Source: an uncultured Oscillospiraceae bacterium (lineage in GTDB: Bacteria; Bacillota; Clostridia; Oscillospirales; Oscillospiraceae). From it: DNA of 64,000 nucleotides. Below, in pieces: positions 7,525 to 15,374 of this stretch (position 1 is the stretch's first letter; every line of letters starts with the position of its first letter). Position numbers and translations under genes: made by a program. Where the stretch lies: positions 13,373 through 77,372 of the forward strand of contig CAKTKC010000014.1 in the NCBI GenBank assembly GCA_934569225.1, read 5' to 3'. The notes under the pieces were generated by a model that saw only the letters and a program-made list of their open reading frames with translations, had not been told where the DNA came from and made no database searches.

Positions 7525-9747
7525 CTACAGGTGCAGAACCCGATCCTTGATTTCCTGGGTGCGTCCCTGGTTCCAGAACTGGGTGCCGATGTAGCCGCAG
7601 GTTCGTCTGGCCACGTTCATCTTGTTCTGGTCGGTGTTGCCGCACTGGGGGCAGACCCACACCAGCTTGCCGTCGTCCTCCTTGATCTCGATCTCGCCGT
7701 CATAGCCGCAGACCTGGCAGTAGTCGGACTTGGTATTCAGCTCGGCGTACATGATGTTGTCGTAGATGAACTGCATCACTTCCAGAACCGCGTCGATGTT
7801 ATTCTGCATGTTGGGCACTTCCACGTAGCTGATAGCGCCGCCGGGAGACAGCTGCTGGAACTCAGCCTCGAAGCGCAACTTGGTGAACGCGTCGATGGGC
7901 TCGGTCACATGGACGTGGTAGGAGTTGGTGATGTAGCTCTTGTCCGTAATACCGGGAACCAAGCCGAAGCGCTTTTGCAGGCACTTGGCGAACTTGTAGG
8001 TGGTGGATTCCAGAGGTGTTCCGTACAGGGAATAGTCGATATTCTCCGCCGTCTTCCACTGAAGGCACTTGTCGTTCATCTTCTGCATCACGGACAGGGC
8101 GAAGGGCTTGGCCTCGTCGTCGGTGTGGGATTTGCCGGTCATGTACTTGACGCACTCATAAAGTCCGGCATAGCCCAGGGAGATGGTGGAATATCCGCCG
8201 TAGAGCAGCTTGTCGATGGGCTCGCCCTTGGGCAGACGCGCCAGCGCGCCGTACTGCCACAGGATGGGCGCGGCGTCGGACAGCGTGCCCTTGAGCCGCT
8301 CATGACGGCACCGCAGCGCCCGGTGGCACAGCTCCAGACGATCCTCAAAGACCTCCCAGAATTTGGTCATATCCCGGCCGGAGGACAGCGCCACGTCCAC
8401 CAGGTTGATGGTGACGACGCCCTGATTGAACCGGCCGTAATACTTGGGCTTGCCCGGCTCGTAGTTTCCGGCTCTCGCCACATTGTCCCAGCCGTTGCCG
8501 GAACGGTCGGGGGTCAGGAAGCTGCGGCAGCCCATGCAGGTGTAAACATCTCCGTGACCCGGGGTCTCCCCCTTGGAGAGCTTGTACTCCCGCATCTTCT
8601 TCTCGCTGATATAGTCGGGAACCATCCGCTTGGCGGTACACTGGGCAGCAAGCCGGGTCAGGTACCAGTAGGGCGTCCCTTCCCGGACGTTGTCCTCCTC
8701 CAGAACGTAAATGAGCTTGGGGAAGGCGGGGGTGATCCACACGCCCTTCTCGTTCTTTACGCCCTCGTAGCGCTGGCGCAGGGTCTCCTCAATGATCATG
8801 GCGAGATCCTTCTTCTCCTGCTCGTTCTTGGCCTCGTTCAGGTACATAAATACGGTGATGAAGGGCGCCTGTCCGTTGGTGGTCATCAGGGTGACCACCT
8901 GGTACTGGATGGTCTGAACGCCCCGGCGAACCTCTTCCCGCAGCCGGTCTTCCACGACTTTGGAAATGGTTTCCTCCGCGGGAGAAACGCCAAAGGCGGC
9001 CATTTCCCGTTCCACGGTCTTGCGGATTTTCTCCCGGCTGACCTGGACGAAGGGGGCAAGGTGGGTCAGAGAAATGGACTGCCCGCCGTACTGGTTGGAC
9101 GCCACCTGGGCAATGATCTGGGTGGCAATGTTGCAGGCGGTGGAGAAGGAGTGGGGCTTCTCGATCAGGGTGCCGGAGATAACGGTGCCGTTTTGCAGCA
9201 TGTCCTCCAGATTCACCAGATCGCAGTTGTGCATATGCTGGGCATAGTAGTCCGCGTCGTGGAAGTGGATGATACCGGCCTCGTGGGCATCCACCACTTC
9301 CTTGGGAAGCAGGATCCGGCTGGTAATGTCCTTGCTGACCTCGCCCGCCATGTAGTCCCGCTGGACGGCGTTGATGGTGGGGTTCTTGTTGGCATTCTCC
9401 TGCTTGACCTCCTCGTTGTTGCACTCGATCAGGCTGAGGATGCGGTCGTCCGTGGTGTTGGACTGACGCAGAAGGCTGCGGGTATAGCGGTAGGTGATAT
9501 ATTCCTTGGCCACCTCAAACGCGCCGTGGGCCATGATGGCCTTTTCCACCAGGTCCTGGATCTCCTCCACGGACGGGCTGCGCCCCATCTCCTCGCAGGC
9601 GATCTGGACGCTCTGGGAAATTCTCTCGATCTGCAGCGGGGTCATACGTACCTTCTCGTCCACCGCATCATTGGCCTTGGTCACGGCCATGATGATCTTA
9701 TCAATGTCGAAAACGACTTCCGCACCGTTACGTTTAATAATCTTCAT
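7525..9747 (-). CDS. nrdD: Anaerobic ribonucleoside-triphosphate reductase
   Basis: This 740-residue protein is a class III ribonucleotide reductase, making dNTPs from NTPs without oxygen. It has an N-terminal ATP-cone for allosteric control (about residues 1-90) and the ten-stranded barrel. A C-terminal zinc-binding Cys4 set (CQVC and CPQC) follows, then the glycyl radical loop RTCGYIG with the radical glycine at about 718. The length is normal. GGAGGAAAAGC precedes the ATG. The activating radical-SAM enzyme NrdG, usually the next gene, is not adjacent: the gene ends at a terminator. The promoter is overlapped by two NrdR boxes, so repression by NrdR when dNTP pools are high is likely. Confidence 0.96.
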   Translation of the reverse strand: MKIIKRNGAEVVFDIDKIIMAVTKANDAVDEKVRMTPLQIERISQSVQIACEEMGRSPSVEEIQDLVEKAIMAHGAFEVAKEYITYRYTRSLLRQSNTTDDRILSLIECNNEEVKQENANKNPTINAVQRDYMAGEVSKDITSRILLPKEVVDAHEAGIIHFHDADYYAQHMHNCDLVNLEDMLQNGTVISGTLIEKPHSFSTACNIATQIIAQVASNQYGGQSISLTHLAPFVQVSREKIRKTVEREMAAFGVSPAEETISKVVEDRLREEVRRGVQTIQYQVVTLMTTNGQAPFITVFMYLNEAKNEQEKKDLAMIIEETLRQRYEGVKNEKGVWITPAFPKLIYVLEEDNVREGTPYWYLTRLAAQCTAKRMVPDYISEKKMREYKLSKGETPGHGDVYTCMGCRSFLTPDRSGNGWDNVARAGNYEPGKPKYYGRFNQGVVTINLVDVALSSGRDMTKFWEVFEDRLELCHRALRCRHERLKGTLSDAAPILWQYGALARLPKGEPIDKLLYGGYSTISLGYAGLYECVKYMTGKSHTDDEAKPFALSVMQKMNDKCLQWKTAENIDYSLYGTPLESTTYKFAKCLQKRFGLVPGITDKSYITNSYHVHVTEPIDAFTKLRFEAEFQQLSPGGAISYVEVPNMQNNIDAVLEVMQFIYDNIMYAELNTKSDYCQVCGYDGEIEIKEDDGKLVWVCPQCGNTDQNKMNVARRTCGYIGTQFWNQGRTQEIKDRVLHL

Positions 9748-9796
9748 AGCTTTTCCTCCTTTGTATTCTGATTCACAATCAATCCGTGCACGGCCT

Positions 9797-9824
9797 ATTA
9801 TACAATATATTGTGGTTTTGTCAA
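9797..9824 (-). promoter_or_regulatory. nrdD: nrdD promoter
   Basis: On the minus strand TTGACA (9824-9819) and TATAAT (9802-9797) are 16 bases apart, about 50 bases before nrdD. Its spacer and -10 are covered by the proximal NrdR box. Confidence 0.85.
9800..9815. promoter_or_regulatory. NrdR box 1 (promoter-proximal)
   Basis: The core CAATATATTG fits the NrdR consensus acaCwATATATwGtgt closely. It covers the spacer and -10 of the nrdD promoter, where NrdR bound with ATP/dATP would block RNA polymerase. Confidence 0.85.
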
Positions 9825-9831
9825 GAGTAAA

Positions 9832-9847
9832 TCACAAAATATAGTAT
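9832..9847. promoter_or_regulatory. NrdR box 2 (distal)
   Basis: The core CAAAATATAG matches the NrdR consensus with one mismatch. Its centre is 32 bases from that of box 1, about three helical turns, the tandem layout described for NrdR targets. Confidence 0.78.
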
Positions 9848-9949
9848 TTGCGTTTTCTACATCAAAAAGTTCCCCATTCTTCCCTCCGCCGCTGCCGGCC
9901 TGCGTCGGAGGGAAAGTTCCGTTTTTCCGGCAAACCGCAAAAGAAGGGT

Positions 9950-9978
9950 TTGAAATATGCCGCGGAATATAGTATAAT
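9950..9978 (+). promoter_or_regulatory. galM: Sigma-A promoter of galM
   Basis: TTGAAA (9950-9955) and TATAAT (9973-9978) are exactly 17 bases apart, 65 bases before the galM start. An inverted repeat (9880-9888 with 9906-9914) lies just upstream and has no T-run. Confidence 0.8.
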
Positions 9979-10042
9979 CCTGAGAAGCGGTCTTTACATA
10001 ATCCCCCCTTTTTCCCGACCAAAAATGAAAGGAGACTTTTTC

Positions 10043-11068
10043 ATGAAAAAATCTTTCGGCACTTTGCCCTCCGGTGAAGAGACCTTTCTCTACACAATAT
10101 CCTGCGGCAAGCTGTCCGCCGCCGTCACAGATTACGGCGCAGCGCTGGTTTCGCTGCTGGTTCCCGGCCGGGACGGCGTCACCGCCGACGTGGTGCTGGG
10201 CTATGACGACTGCAACGGCTACCGCACGGGAAACGGCGCCTGTCTCGGTGCCACCGTGGGTCGGAACGCCAACCGGCTCAAGGGCGCGTCCTTCGATCTG
10301 AACGGCAGAACCTACCATATCCCCCAGAACGAGGGCAGCAACAACCTCCACTCCGGCCCGGACTTTTTCTTCCACCGGCTGTGGACGCTGGTCTCTCACA
10401 CGGAAAATGCCGTCACCCTGGAGCTTTCCAGCCCCAACGGCGACCAGGGCTTCCCCGGAAACGCCGTCATTCAGGTGACCTATGCGCTGGAAGCAGACAG
10501 CGCGCTGCACATTGCTTATAAGGCCGTCTGCGATCAGGACACCGTGTTCAATTTCACCAATCACAGCTATTTCAATCTGGCGGGACACGACCGGACCGGC
10601 AAGGCCATGGAGCAGCTGCTCACCATTCCCGGGCGCTTCTTCAACCCCGACGACGCCGAAAACATCCCCACCGGCGAGCTGCGGCCGGTGGCCGGAACCC
10701 CCATGGATTTCCGCGCCCCCAAGCCCATCGGCCGGGACATCGGCGCGGACTATGAGCCGCTGAAGCTTCAGGGCGGCTACGACCACAACTGGGAGGTCTT
10801 CTGCAACCCCTGCGCCACTCTGTCTGACCCGGTCTCCGGCAGGAGCATGAGCGTCTGCACCGACTGCCCGGGCATTCAGTTTTACGCGGGCAACTTCCTG
10901 GACGAGACCGGCAAGGGCGGCGTACACTACGGCAAGCGTTCCGGCGTGGCGCTGGAGACCCAGTTCTATCCCGACAGCCTCCACCACCCCGACTGGCCCC
11001 AGCCCGTCACACGCGCGGGAGAAACCTACCGCAGCGAGACGGTATACCGCTTCTCCTGGGAAGGTTAA
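10043..11068 (+). CDS. galM: Aldose 1-epimerase (mutarotase)
   Basis: This 341-residue cytoplasmic enzyme interconverts the alpha and beta anomers of aldohexoses. Family marks are the GRNANR loop (about 75-80), NNLHSGP with the substrate histidine, FTNHSYFNLAG with the catalytic histidine, DHNW, and the C-terminal GVALETQFYPDSLHHP segment carrying the catalytic glutamate. An upstream open extension in the same frame is ignored: AAAGGAG sits seven bases before the ATG at 10043, and the promoter lies inside that extension. No galactose genes are adjacent, so the physiological sugar is open. A terminator shared with the convergent regulator gene follows. Confidence 0.94.
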   Translation: MKKSFGTLPSGEETFLYTISCGKLSAAVTDYGAALVSLLVPGRDGVTADVVLGYDDCNGYRTGNGACLGATVGRNANRLKGASFDLNGRTYHIPQNEGSNNLHSGPDFFFHRLWTLVSHTENAVTLELSSPNGDQGFPGNAVIQVTYALEADSALHIAYKAVCDQDTVFNFTNHSYFNLAGHDRTGKAMEQLLTIPGRFFNPDDAENIPTGELRPVAGTPMDFRAPKPIGRDIGADYEPLKLQGGYDHNWEVFCNPCATLSDPVSGRSMSVCTDCPGIQFYAGNFLDETGKGGVHYGKRSGVALETQFYPDSLHHPDWPQPVTRAGETYRSETVYRFSWEG

Positions 11069-11131
11069 GCCCCCTTCCCCTCTCCGGCGCTTCCTGTCCT
11101 ATAAGCTTACAGGAAATAGTATCAGCATTGC

Positions 11132-11176
11132 AAAAACGGAGGTACTCCCCGAAAAGAGTGCCTCCGTTTTCGTTTT
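11132..11176. terminator. Bidirectional terminator between galM and the RpiR-type regulator
   Basis: AAAACGGAGG (11133-11142) pairs with CCTCCGTTTT (11161-11170), extended by inner pairs, with T-rich flanks on both strands. A second inverted repeat (TTCCTGT...ACAGGAA, 11090-11114) lies just before it. Confidence 0.85.
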
Positions 11177-11181
11177 AAATA

Positions 11182-12024
11182 TCAGGCTCTGTCCGTATCC
11201 AGCCGGTTGTGGGAGAACATCCGCACATTCTGGCTGATGTTCCGGTTGATACAGGCCGTGTAGAGAATGTCGATCATATTCAGCTGGGCGATTCGGGAGG
11301 ACATGGCGCCGCTGCGGTACAGCTCCTCCGAAGCCATCACGTTCAGGCAGCAGGCCGCCATCCGGGAGATGGGCGACAGCTCGAAACGGGTGATGGCGAT
11401 GATGGGCGTCCCCTGGGCTTTCAGATATTCCGCGCAGCGGACGATTTCCTCCGTCCTGCCGGAATAGCTGATGACGATGGCCACGTCATTGGGCTTGGAA
11501 TTCTGGGCGATGACGTACTGGGAGTGAATGTCCTCGCAGCAGGAGCAGGGCTTGTCGATCCGGAGGAATTTCAGGTAAGCGTCCTTCGCCACCAGCTGGG
11601 AAGCACCCAGTCCGAACAGAAGCACGGAATCCGCCCGGCAGATCATGTCCACCGCCTGTTCCAGCACCTGGGGTTCCACAAGCTTCACCGTTTCTTCCAG
11701 AGACGCGATGTTCCGGTAGGTGATCTTGTAGACAATATCCGAGGTGCTTCCGGCGGTGACCCGGGCATTTCCTTTGGATTCCTCCTGGGTGCGCACGGCG
11801 ATCTCAAACAGCAGCTGCTTCTGCAGATCCCGGTAGCCCTCAAATCCCAGCTTCCTGCACAGCCGCACAATGGTAGCCGCAGAGCTGAAGGAACGCTGGG
11901 ACAGCTCCTTTACGCTGAGCTGGGGAATTTCCTCGGAATGCTCCAGAAGATACCGAAGCGCCCCCTGCTCCGCGCCGCTGGCCGCGGGCAGATACTGCTT
12001 CGCGCGAATCAAAACACTTTTCAA
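11182..12024 (-). CDS. MurR/RpiR-family transcriptional regulator with SIS domain
   Basis: This protein of about 280 residues has an N-terminal RpiR helix-turn-helix (residues about 1-75, with QRSFSSAATIVRLCRKLGF as the recognition part). A C-terminal SIS sugar-phosphate isomerase fold follows (about 115-250, with LFGLGASQLVAKD and ISYSGRTEEIV). Such proteins sense phosphosugars; E. coli MurR senses MurNAc-6-P. The likely start is the TTG at 12024, nine bases after AGGAG; the ATG at 12033 touches that site and is too close. It sits at the end of the muropeptide cluster behind its own promoter and a terminator, so it is the obvious candidate regulator. The effector is inferred from context. 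Confidence 0.88.
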   Translation of the reverse strand: MKSVLIRAKQYLPAASGAEQGALRYLLEHSEEIPQLSVKELSQRSFSSAATIVRLCRKLGFEGYRDLQKQLLFEIAVRTQEESKGNARVTAGSTSDIVYKITYRNIASLEETVKLVEPQVLEQAVDMICRADSVLLFGLGASQLVAKDAYLKFLRIDKPCSCCEDIHSQYVIAQNSKPNDVAIVISYSGRTEEIVRCAEYLKAQGTPIIAITRFELSPISRMAACCLNVMASEELYRSGAMSSRIAQLNMIDILYTACINRNISQNVRMFSHNRLDTDRA

Positions 12025-12058
12025 GCAAATCATCTCCTACCCGAGTTTCATCTGTGAT

Positions 12059-12087
12059 AGTTTAGCACATTTGTTGCGAAAAAGCAA
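12059..12087 (-). promoter_or_regulatory. Promoter of the RpiR-type regulator with overlapping inverted repeat
   Basis: On the minus strand TTGCTT (12087-12082) and TAAACT (12064-12059) are 17 bases apart. An inverted repeat TTGC-N6-GCAA (12074-12087) covers the -35 and could be an autoregulatory operator. Confidence 0.65.
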
Positions 12088-12095
12088 GAATCCGC

Positions 12096-12126
12096 CCCCG
12101 CGTCCGGCATGACCGGTACGCAGGGG
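12096..12126 (-). terminator. Probable terminator after the EIIC gene
   Basis: On the minus strand CCCCTGCGTACCGG pairs imperfectly with CCGGACGCGGGG. A T-rich stretch follows 10 bases later, so termination may be incomplete. It lies between the EIIC stop and the regulator promoter. Confidence 0.5.
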
Positions 12127-12133
12127 CAGTCTT

Positions 12134-13273
12134 TTACACATTTTTTACCCGTTCCGCGGGAACGGCGAAAAAGGTCAGCACAAAGCCCATAACGCAGCTA
12201 ATGGCAAGACCCACGCAGTACAAAAGCATACCCTTGGTTCCCACCGGCCCCGCGCCCATCATGGGGATACCCAGCAAGCCGGAAGCGCCCCAGCCGGAGG
12301 ACGCCACGCCGCTGGCCATAATAAACGCGCCGCCAAAGCCGCCGCCGAGACAGGCCGTCACAAAGGGTCTGCCCAGGGGCAGCGTCACGCCGTAGAGCAG
12401 CGGCGTACCCACACCCATCATGCCGGGGACAATGGTCGCCCCGATTACGTTGGCAAACCGGGCGTTCCCGGTCTTCCGGGCTTTCACCAGCAGCGCCAGT
12501 CCCGCGCCCACCTGCCCCGCACCGGCCATCGCCAGGGTGGGAAACAGGGTCACATAGCCGTAGCTGTCCAGTTCCATGGAGTACAGTGCCACAAAGGCAT
12601 ACTGCATCCCCATCATCACCGCCACCAGGAACACCGCCGTGCAGCCGTAGCCTGCCAGAATCCGCACCACCGAGTGCTCGCTCATACAGACATACCGCAC
12701 GCCGCCGCACAGCACCGTGGAGATCAGGCCGGTCAGCGGCATGACCAGAAGAAGGTACGGCACCAGCACCAGAAGCAATGTGCAGAAGGGCGTCAGCACC
12801 ATGTCCACGCTCTTAGACATCCGTTTGCGCAGCCAGTTTTCCAGCCGTGCCAGAAGCCAGCCGCCCAATATGGCCGCCAGCACGCCGCCCCGGCCGCTGC
12901 ACAGAATGGACGCGGCGGGGTCAGCGGCATTGTAAAGTCCCAGGGTATGCGCCAGGTCATTGACCCCGCTCAGCCCCGTGATCATACCCAGCATTCCTCC
13001 CAGAATGGCCGTACCGCCGAACTGCCTGCACGCGGAATACCCGACCCAGGCGGGCATGAAGTTCATGAAGGCGGTACTCACCAGCGACAGCAGGAAATAG
13101 GCCGCGGCGCTGACCGGACTGGCCGTATAGCCCGGTACGAACTGGGCGATCAGTGCCGCAAAGCCGGAGCAGATTCCCGCCGTGACAATGCCGGGAATGA
13201 CCGGTTCAAAAATTTTTCCGAAAACCTCAAAATTCGGTTTTTTCCGGTTTTCAGGTTGCAATCTGTTTTCCAT
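12134..13273 (-). CDS. PTS EIIC-domain permease, MurP-like, without EIIB
   Basis: This 379-residue protein, with about ten membrane segments, resembles the EIIC domain of the glucose/sucrose/MurNAc PTS family. Typical parts are GGTAILGGMLGM (near 95) and YGVTLPLGRPF followed by a glycine-rich stretch (near 295-320). MurP-type transporters import MurNAc and phosphorylate it through a fused EIIB domain; here no EIIB cysteine domain is present. The ATG at 13273 begins one base after the anmK stop, so translation is probably coupled. The frame is open for 29 more codons inside anmK, which I reject. Neighbours suggest an amino sugar such as MurNAc or anhydro-MurNAc as substrate; it may use an unlinked EIIB or work without phosphorylation. 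Confidence 0.75.
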   Translation of the reverse strand: MENRLQPENRKKPNFEVFGKIFEPVIPGIVTAGICSGFAALIAQFVPGYTASPVSAAAYFLLSLVSTAFMNFMPAWVGYSACRQFGGTAILGGMLGMITGLSGVNDLAHTLGLYNAADPAASILCSGRGGVLAAILGGWLLARLENWLRKRMSKSVDMVLTPFCTLLLVLVPYLLLVMPLTGLISTVLCGGVRYVCMSEHSVVRILAGYGCTAVFLVAVMMGMQYAFVALYSMELDSYGYVTLFPTLAMAGAGQVGAGLALLVKARKTGNARFANVIGATIVPGMMGVGTPLLYGVTLPLGRPFVTACLGGGFGGAFIMASGVASSGWGASGLLGIPMMGAGPVGTKGMLLYCVGLAISCVMGFVLTFFAVPAERVKNV

Positions 13274-13274
13274 T

Positions 13275-14459
13275 TTACAGGCTGATTTTCCCCATAACCA
13301 CCGGATTCTTCGCCCCCGTGACCGTGGGAACGTTGTTGCATCCGGCAAAGATCGTCTCATTGGCCATCACCGCGAAGGCCACAGCCTCCTTGGCGTTGCT
13401 GTCGTAACCCAGATCCTCGTTGGTCAGAACCCGGCACTCCGGCAGCGCCTTGGCAACCGCACGCACCAAAGTCTTATTCATACTTCCGCCGCCGCCGATG
13501 ATCAGCTTATCCGGCTTCCGGGGGAAATAATGCTCCACGCTGTAACGGATGGTCTGCGCCGTGTAGTCCGTCACCGTGGCCATCAAGTCCTGGCCAGAGA
13601 TGTTCTCCCGGCGGGCGTAATCCATGATTTTCTTCACGAAGTCGGGGCCGTAATATTCCCGTCCGGTGGTCTTCGGGGGCTTCTGGCTCAGGTAAGCGTC
13701 CTGCATCAGCATTTCCAGCAGCTTTTCATGCACCTTTCCTCCGGCAGCGTAAGCGCCGCCCTCGTCGAAGGTCTTCTCTCCGCCGGTCAGCTCGGTGTAG
13801 ACCGCGTCCATGACCATATTGCCCGGGCCGGTATCAAAGGCGAACACATCCTCCAGCCGGCAGGCCGGGAGCAGGCAGGTGATATTGCCGATGCCGCCGA
13901 TGTTCTGCAAGGCCACACACTCGGTCTCGCTGCGGTAAATCAAAAATTCACTGTAGGGCACCAGGGGCGCGCCCAGGCCGTCCGCCGCCACGTCCCGAAC
14001 CCGGAAATCGCTCACCACCGGGCAGCCGAACCGCTGCGCCAGCACGGAGCCTTCTCCCAGCTGGAAGGTGCTGCGGAAGCTGTGTCCCAGATAGGTTTCC
14101 GGCAGCGGAATGTGCCAGAAGGTCTGGCCGTGGCTGCCGATGAGGTCGATCTGCTCCGGACGGATGCCCGTCTGGGCGCAGAGCGCCTCCACCGCCTGGA
14201 CGTACAGCTCGCCCAGGAGGAAGTTCATCTTGCAGAAATCCGCCGCGCAGGCGCTGTTACCGCTGGCCAGCCGCAGAATTTCCCGGCGGATTTCCCCGGT
14301 AAAGGGCTGAAACACGAAGCCCAGCTGTTCAATTTTGGAAGCCGTTCCATGCCCGGTGATCCGGCACAGCGCCGCATCCACGCCGTCGGCCGAGGTGCCG
14401 GACATCAGTCCCACCACGAGACGCCTGTCTTTTTCCATACATTCTACGATCGGATGCAT
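13275..14459 (-). CDS. anmK: Anhydro-N-acetylmuramic acid kinase
   Basis: This 394-residue ASKHA-fold kinase hydrolyses the 1,6-anhydro ring of anhMurNAc while phosphorylating it, giving MurNAc-6-P for MurQ. Family marks are GLMSGTSADGVDA (about 17-29), SHGQTFWH, RDVAADGLGAPLVP, NIGGIGNIT and FDTGPGNMVMD. GAGGTGA lies before the ATG. It sits between a BadF-type kinase and the EIIC gene in the salvage cluster. AnmK is best known from Gram-negative bacteria, where lytic transglycosylases make the anhydro sugar, so its place in a Gram-positive type cluster with murQ implies that this organism meets anhydro-muropeptides, its own or from neighbours. Confidence 0.93.
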   Translation of the reverse strand: MHPIVECMEKDRRLVVGLMSGTSADGVDAALCRITGHGTASKIEQLGFVFQPFTGEIRREILRLASGNSACAADFCKMNFLLGELYVQAVEALCAQTGIRPEQIDLIGSHGQTFWHIPLPETYLGHSFRSTFQLGEGSVLAQRFGCPVVSDFRVRDVAADGLGAPLVPYSEFLIYRSETECVALQNIGGIGNITCLLPACRLEDVFAFDTGPGNMVMDAVYTELTGGEKTFDEGGAYAAGGKVHEKLLEMLMQDAYLSQKPPKTTGREYYGPDFVKKIMDYARRENISGQDLMATVTDYTAQTIRYSVEHYFPRKPDKLIIGGGGSMNKTLVRAVAKALPECRVLTNEDLGYDSNAKEAVAFAVMANETIFAGCNNVPTVTGAKNPVVMGKISL

Positions 14460-14468
14460 ATTGTCACC

Positions 14469-15356
14469 TCACAGCATTTCTTTTGCCAGCATCAGCGCGC
14501 CGGCCGCCGCGTCCTGCTCCGGCTCCGTGCAGATAAGCGTGGGATACCGGGCGCCCATTTCCGCCACAAAGGTCTCCCGAAGCTTGGTGTCATGCTCCAG
14601 CAGTCCGCCCAGCATGGCGACCTTTCCGGCCTTGATGCCCAGCTGGCGTGCCACCGCGCCCACCAGCCCGGTCATCTTGACGGCATTGTCCCGGATGATC
14701 TCCAGAGCGACTGCGTCGCCCTGTCCCGCCGCCTGCTCCACCAGGGGCGCCAGCGCCGCGATCCGGCTCTTGTCGCCGCCGTAGGTGTAAGAAATGATCT
14801 TCTTCTGATCATCCAGCTCCTTCTGCTCGGCCAGCAGCTGAGACAGCAGCGTTTTCTCGCCCCAGCCGTCCCAGGCGCGGGCGATGGCCGCCAGGGCGTC
14901 TCTGCCCAGAGCGTAGCCGCTGCCTTCGTCGCCGATCAGGTGTCCCCAGCCGCCGGAACGGGCATACTCCCCCTCCCCGTTCTTTCCGAAGCAGATAGAG
15001 CCGGTGCCTGCAATCAGGGCGATGCCCGCTTCTCCGGACAACGCGCCATTCAGGGCAATCACCTGATCGCCCACCAGATTCCAGTTTCCGATGCCGCCCC
15101 GGGTCATTTCCGTCTCCACGATGCGGGTCATTTCCTTGTTGCTGATACCGGCGGAGCCGATGCAAAGCGCCCGGCAGTGACCCAGTCCGTTCAGATAGGC
15201 GCACAGCTCCTGCAGCAGCGCGGAGAACCGCTCCGCGCCGATGCTGTTCATATTGAAGGGGCCGAACACCGCGGTATCCAGCACCTTCCCCTCCGGCGAG
15301 GCGCAGACTACCTTGGTCTTGGTGCCGCCGCCGTCTACTCCTGCAATAAAGTCCAT
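14469..15356 (-). CDS. BadF-type N-acetylglucosamine / N-acetylmuramate kinase (MurK-like)
   Basis: This 295-residue kinase of the BadF/BadG/BcrA/BcrD ASKHA family has the phosphate-1 motif DGGGTKTK (about 8-15), the GSAGI loop, AGTGSICFG (about 115-123), GWGHLIGDEGSG, and a C-terminal GGLLEHD adenosine motif. Relatives phosphorylate GlcNAc; MurK of Clostridium acetobutylicum accepts both GlcNAc and MurNAc (established for that protein). Given murQ upstream and anmK downstream, phosphorylation of MurNAc and/or GlcNAc at C6 is the likely job. GAGGAGA precedes the ATG. The distinction between GlcNAc-only and dual specificity cannot be read from this sequence by eye. Confidence 0.85.
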   Translation of the reverse strand: MDFIAGVDGGGTKTKVVCASPEGKVLDTAVFGPFNMNSIGAERFSALLQELCAYLNGLGHCRALCIGSAGISNKEMTRIVETEMTRGGIGNWNLVGDQVIALNGALSGEAGIALIAGTGSICFGKNGEGEYARSGGWGHLIGDEGSGYALGRDALAAIARAWDGWGEKTLLSQLLAEQKELDDQKKIISYTYGGDKSRIAALAPLVEQAAGQGDAVALEIIRDNAVKMTGLVGAVARQLGIKAGKVAMLGGLLEHDTKLRETFVAEMGARYPTLICTEPEQDAAAGALMLAKEML

Positions 15357-15374
15357 TGGTTTCTCCTCTTCGTC

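Noticed and set aside
7501..9771. A 756-codon open frame on the + strand opposite nrdD
   Set aside because: The nrdD reading has all expected motifs. The antisense frame is a composition artefact of high third-position GC.
9880..9914. Inverted repeat TTCCCTCCG ... CGGAGGGAA between nrdD and galM as a terminator
   Set aside because: It has no T-run on either strand and a 17-base loop, and it lies upstream of both promoters' transcripts. It could be a weak protein site, but nothing supports that.
11094..11106. Shared TGTCCTATAAGC with 22938-22949 as a repeat or operator
   Set aside because: A 12-base match without symmetry or similar context is expected by chance in 64 kb.
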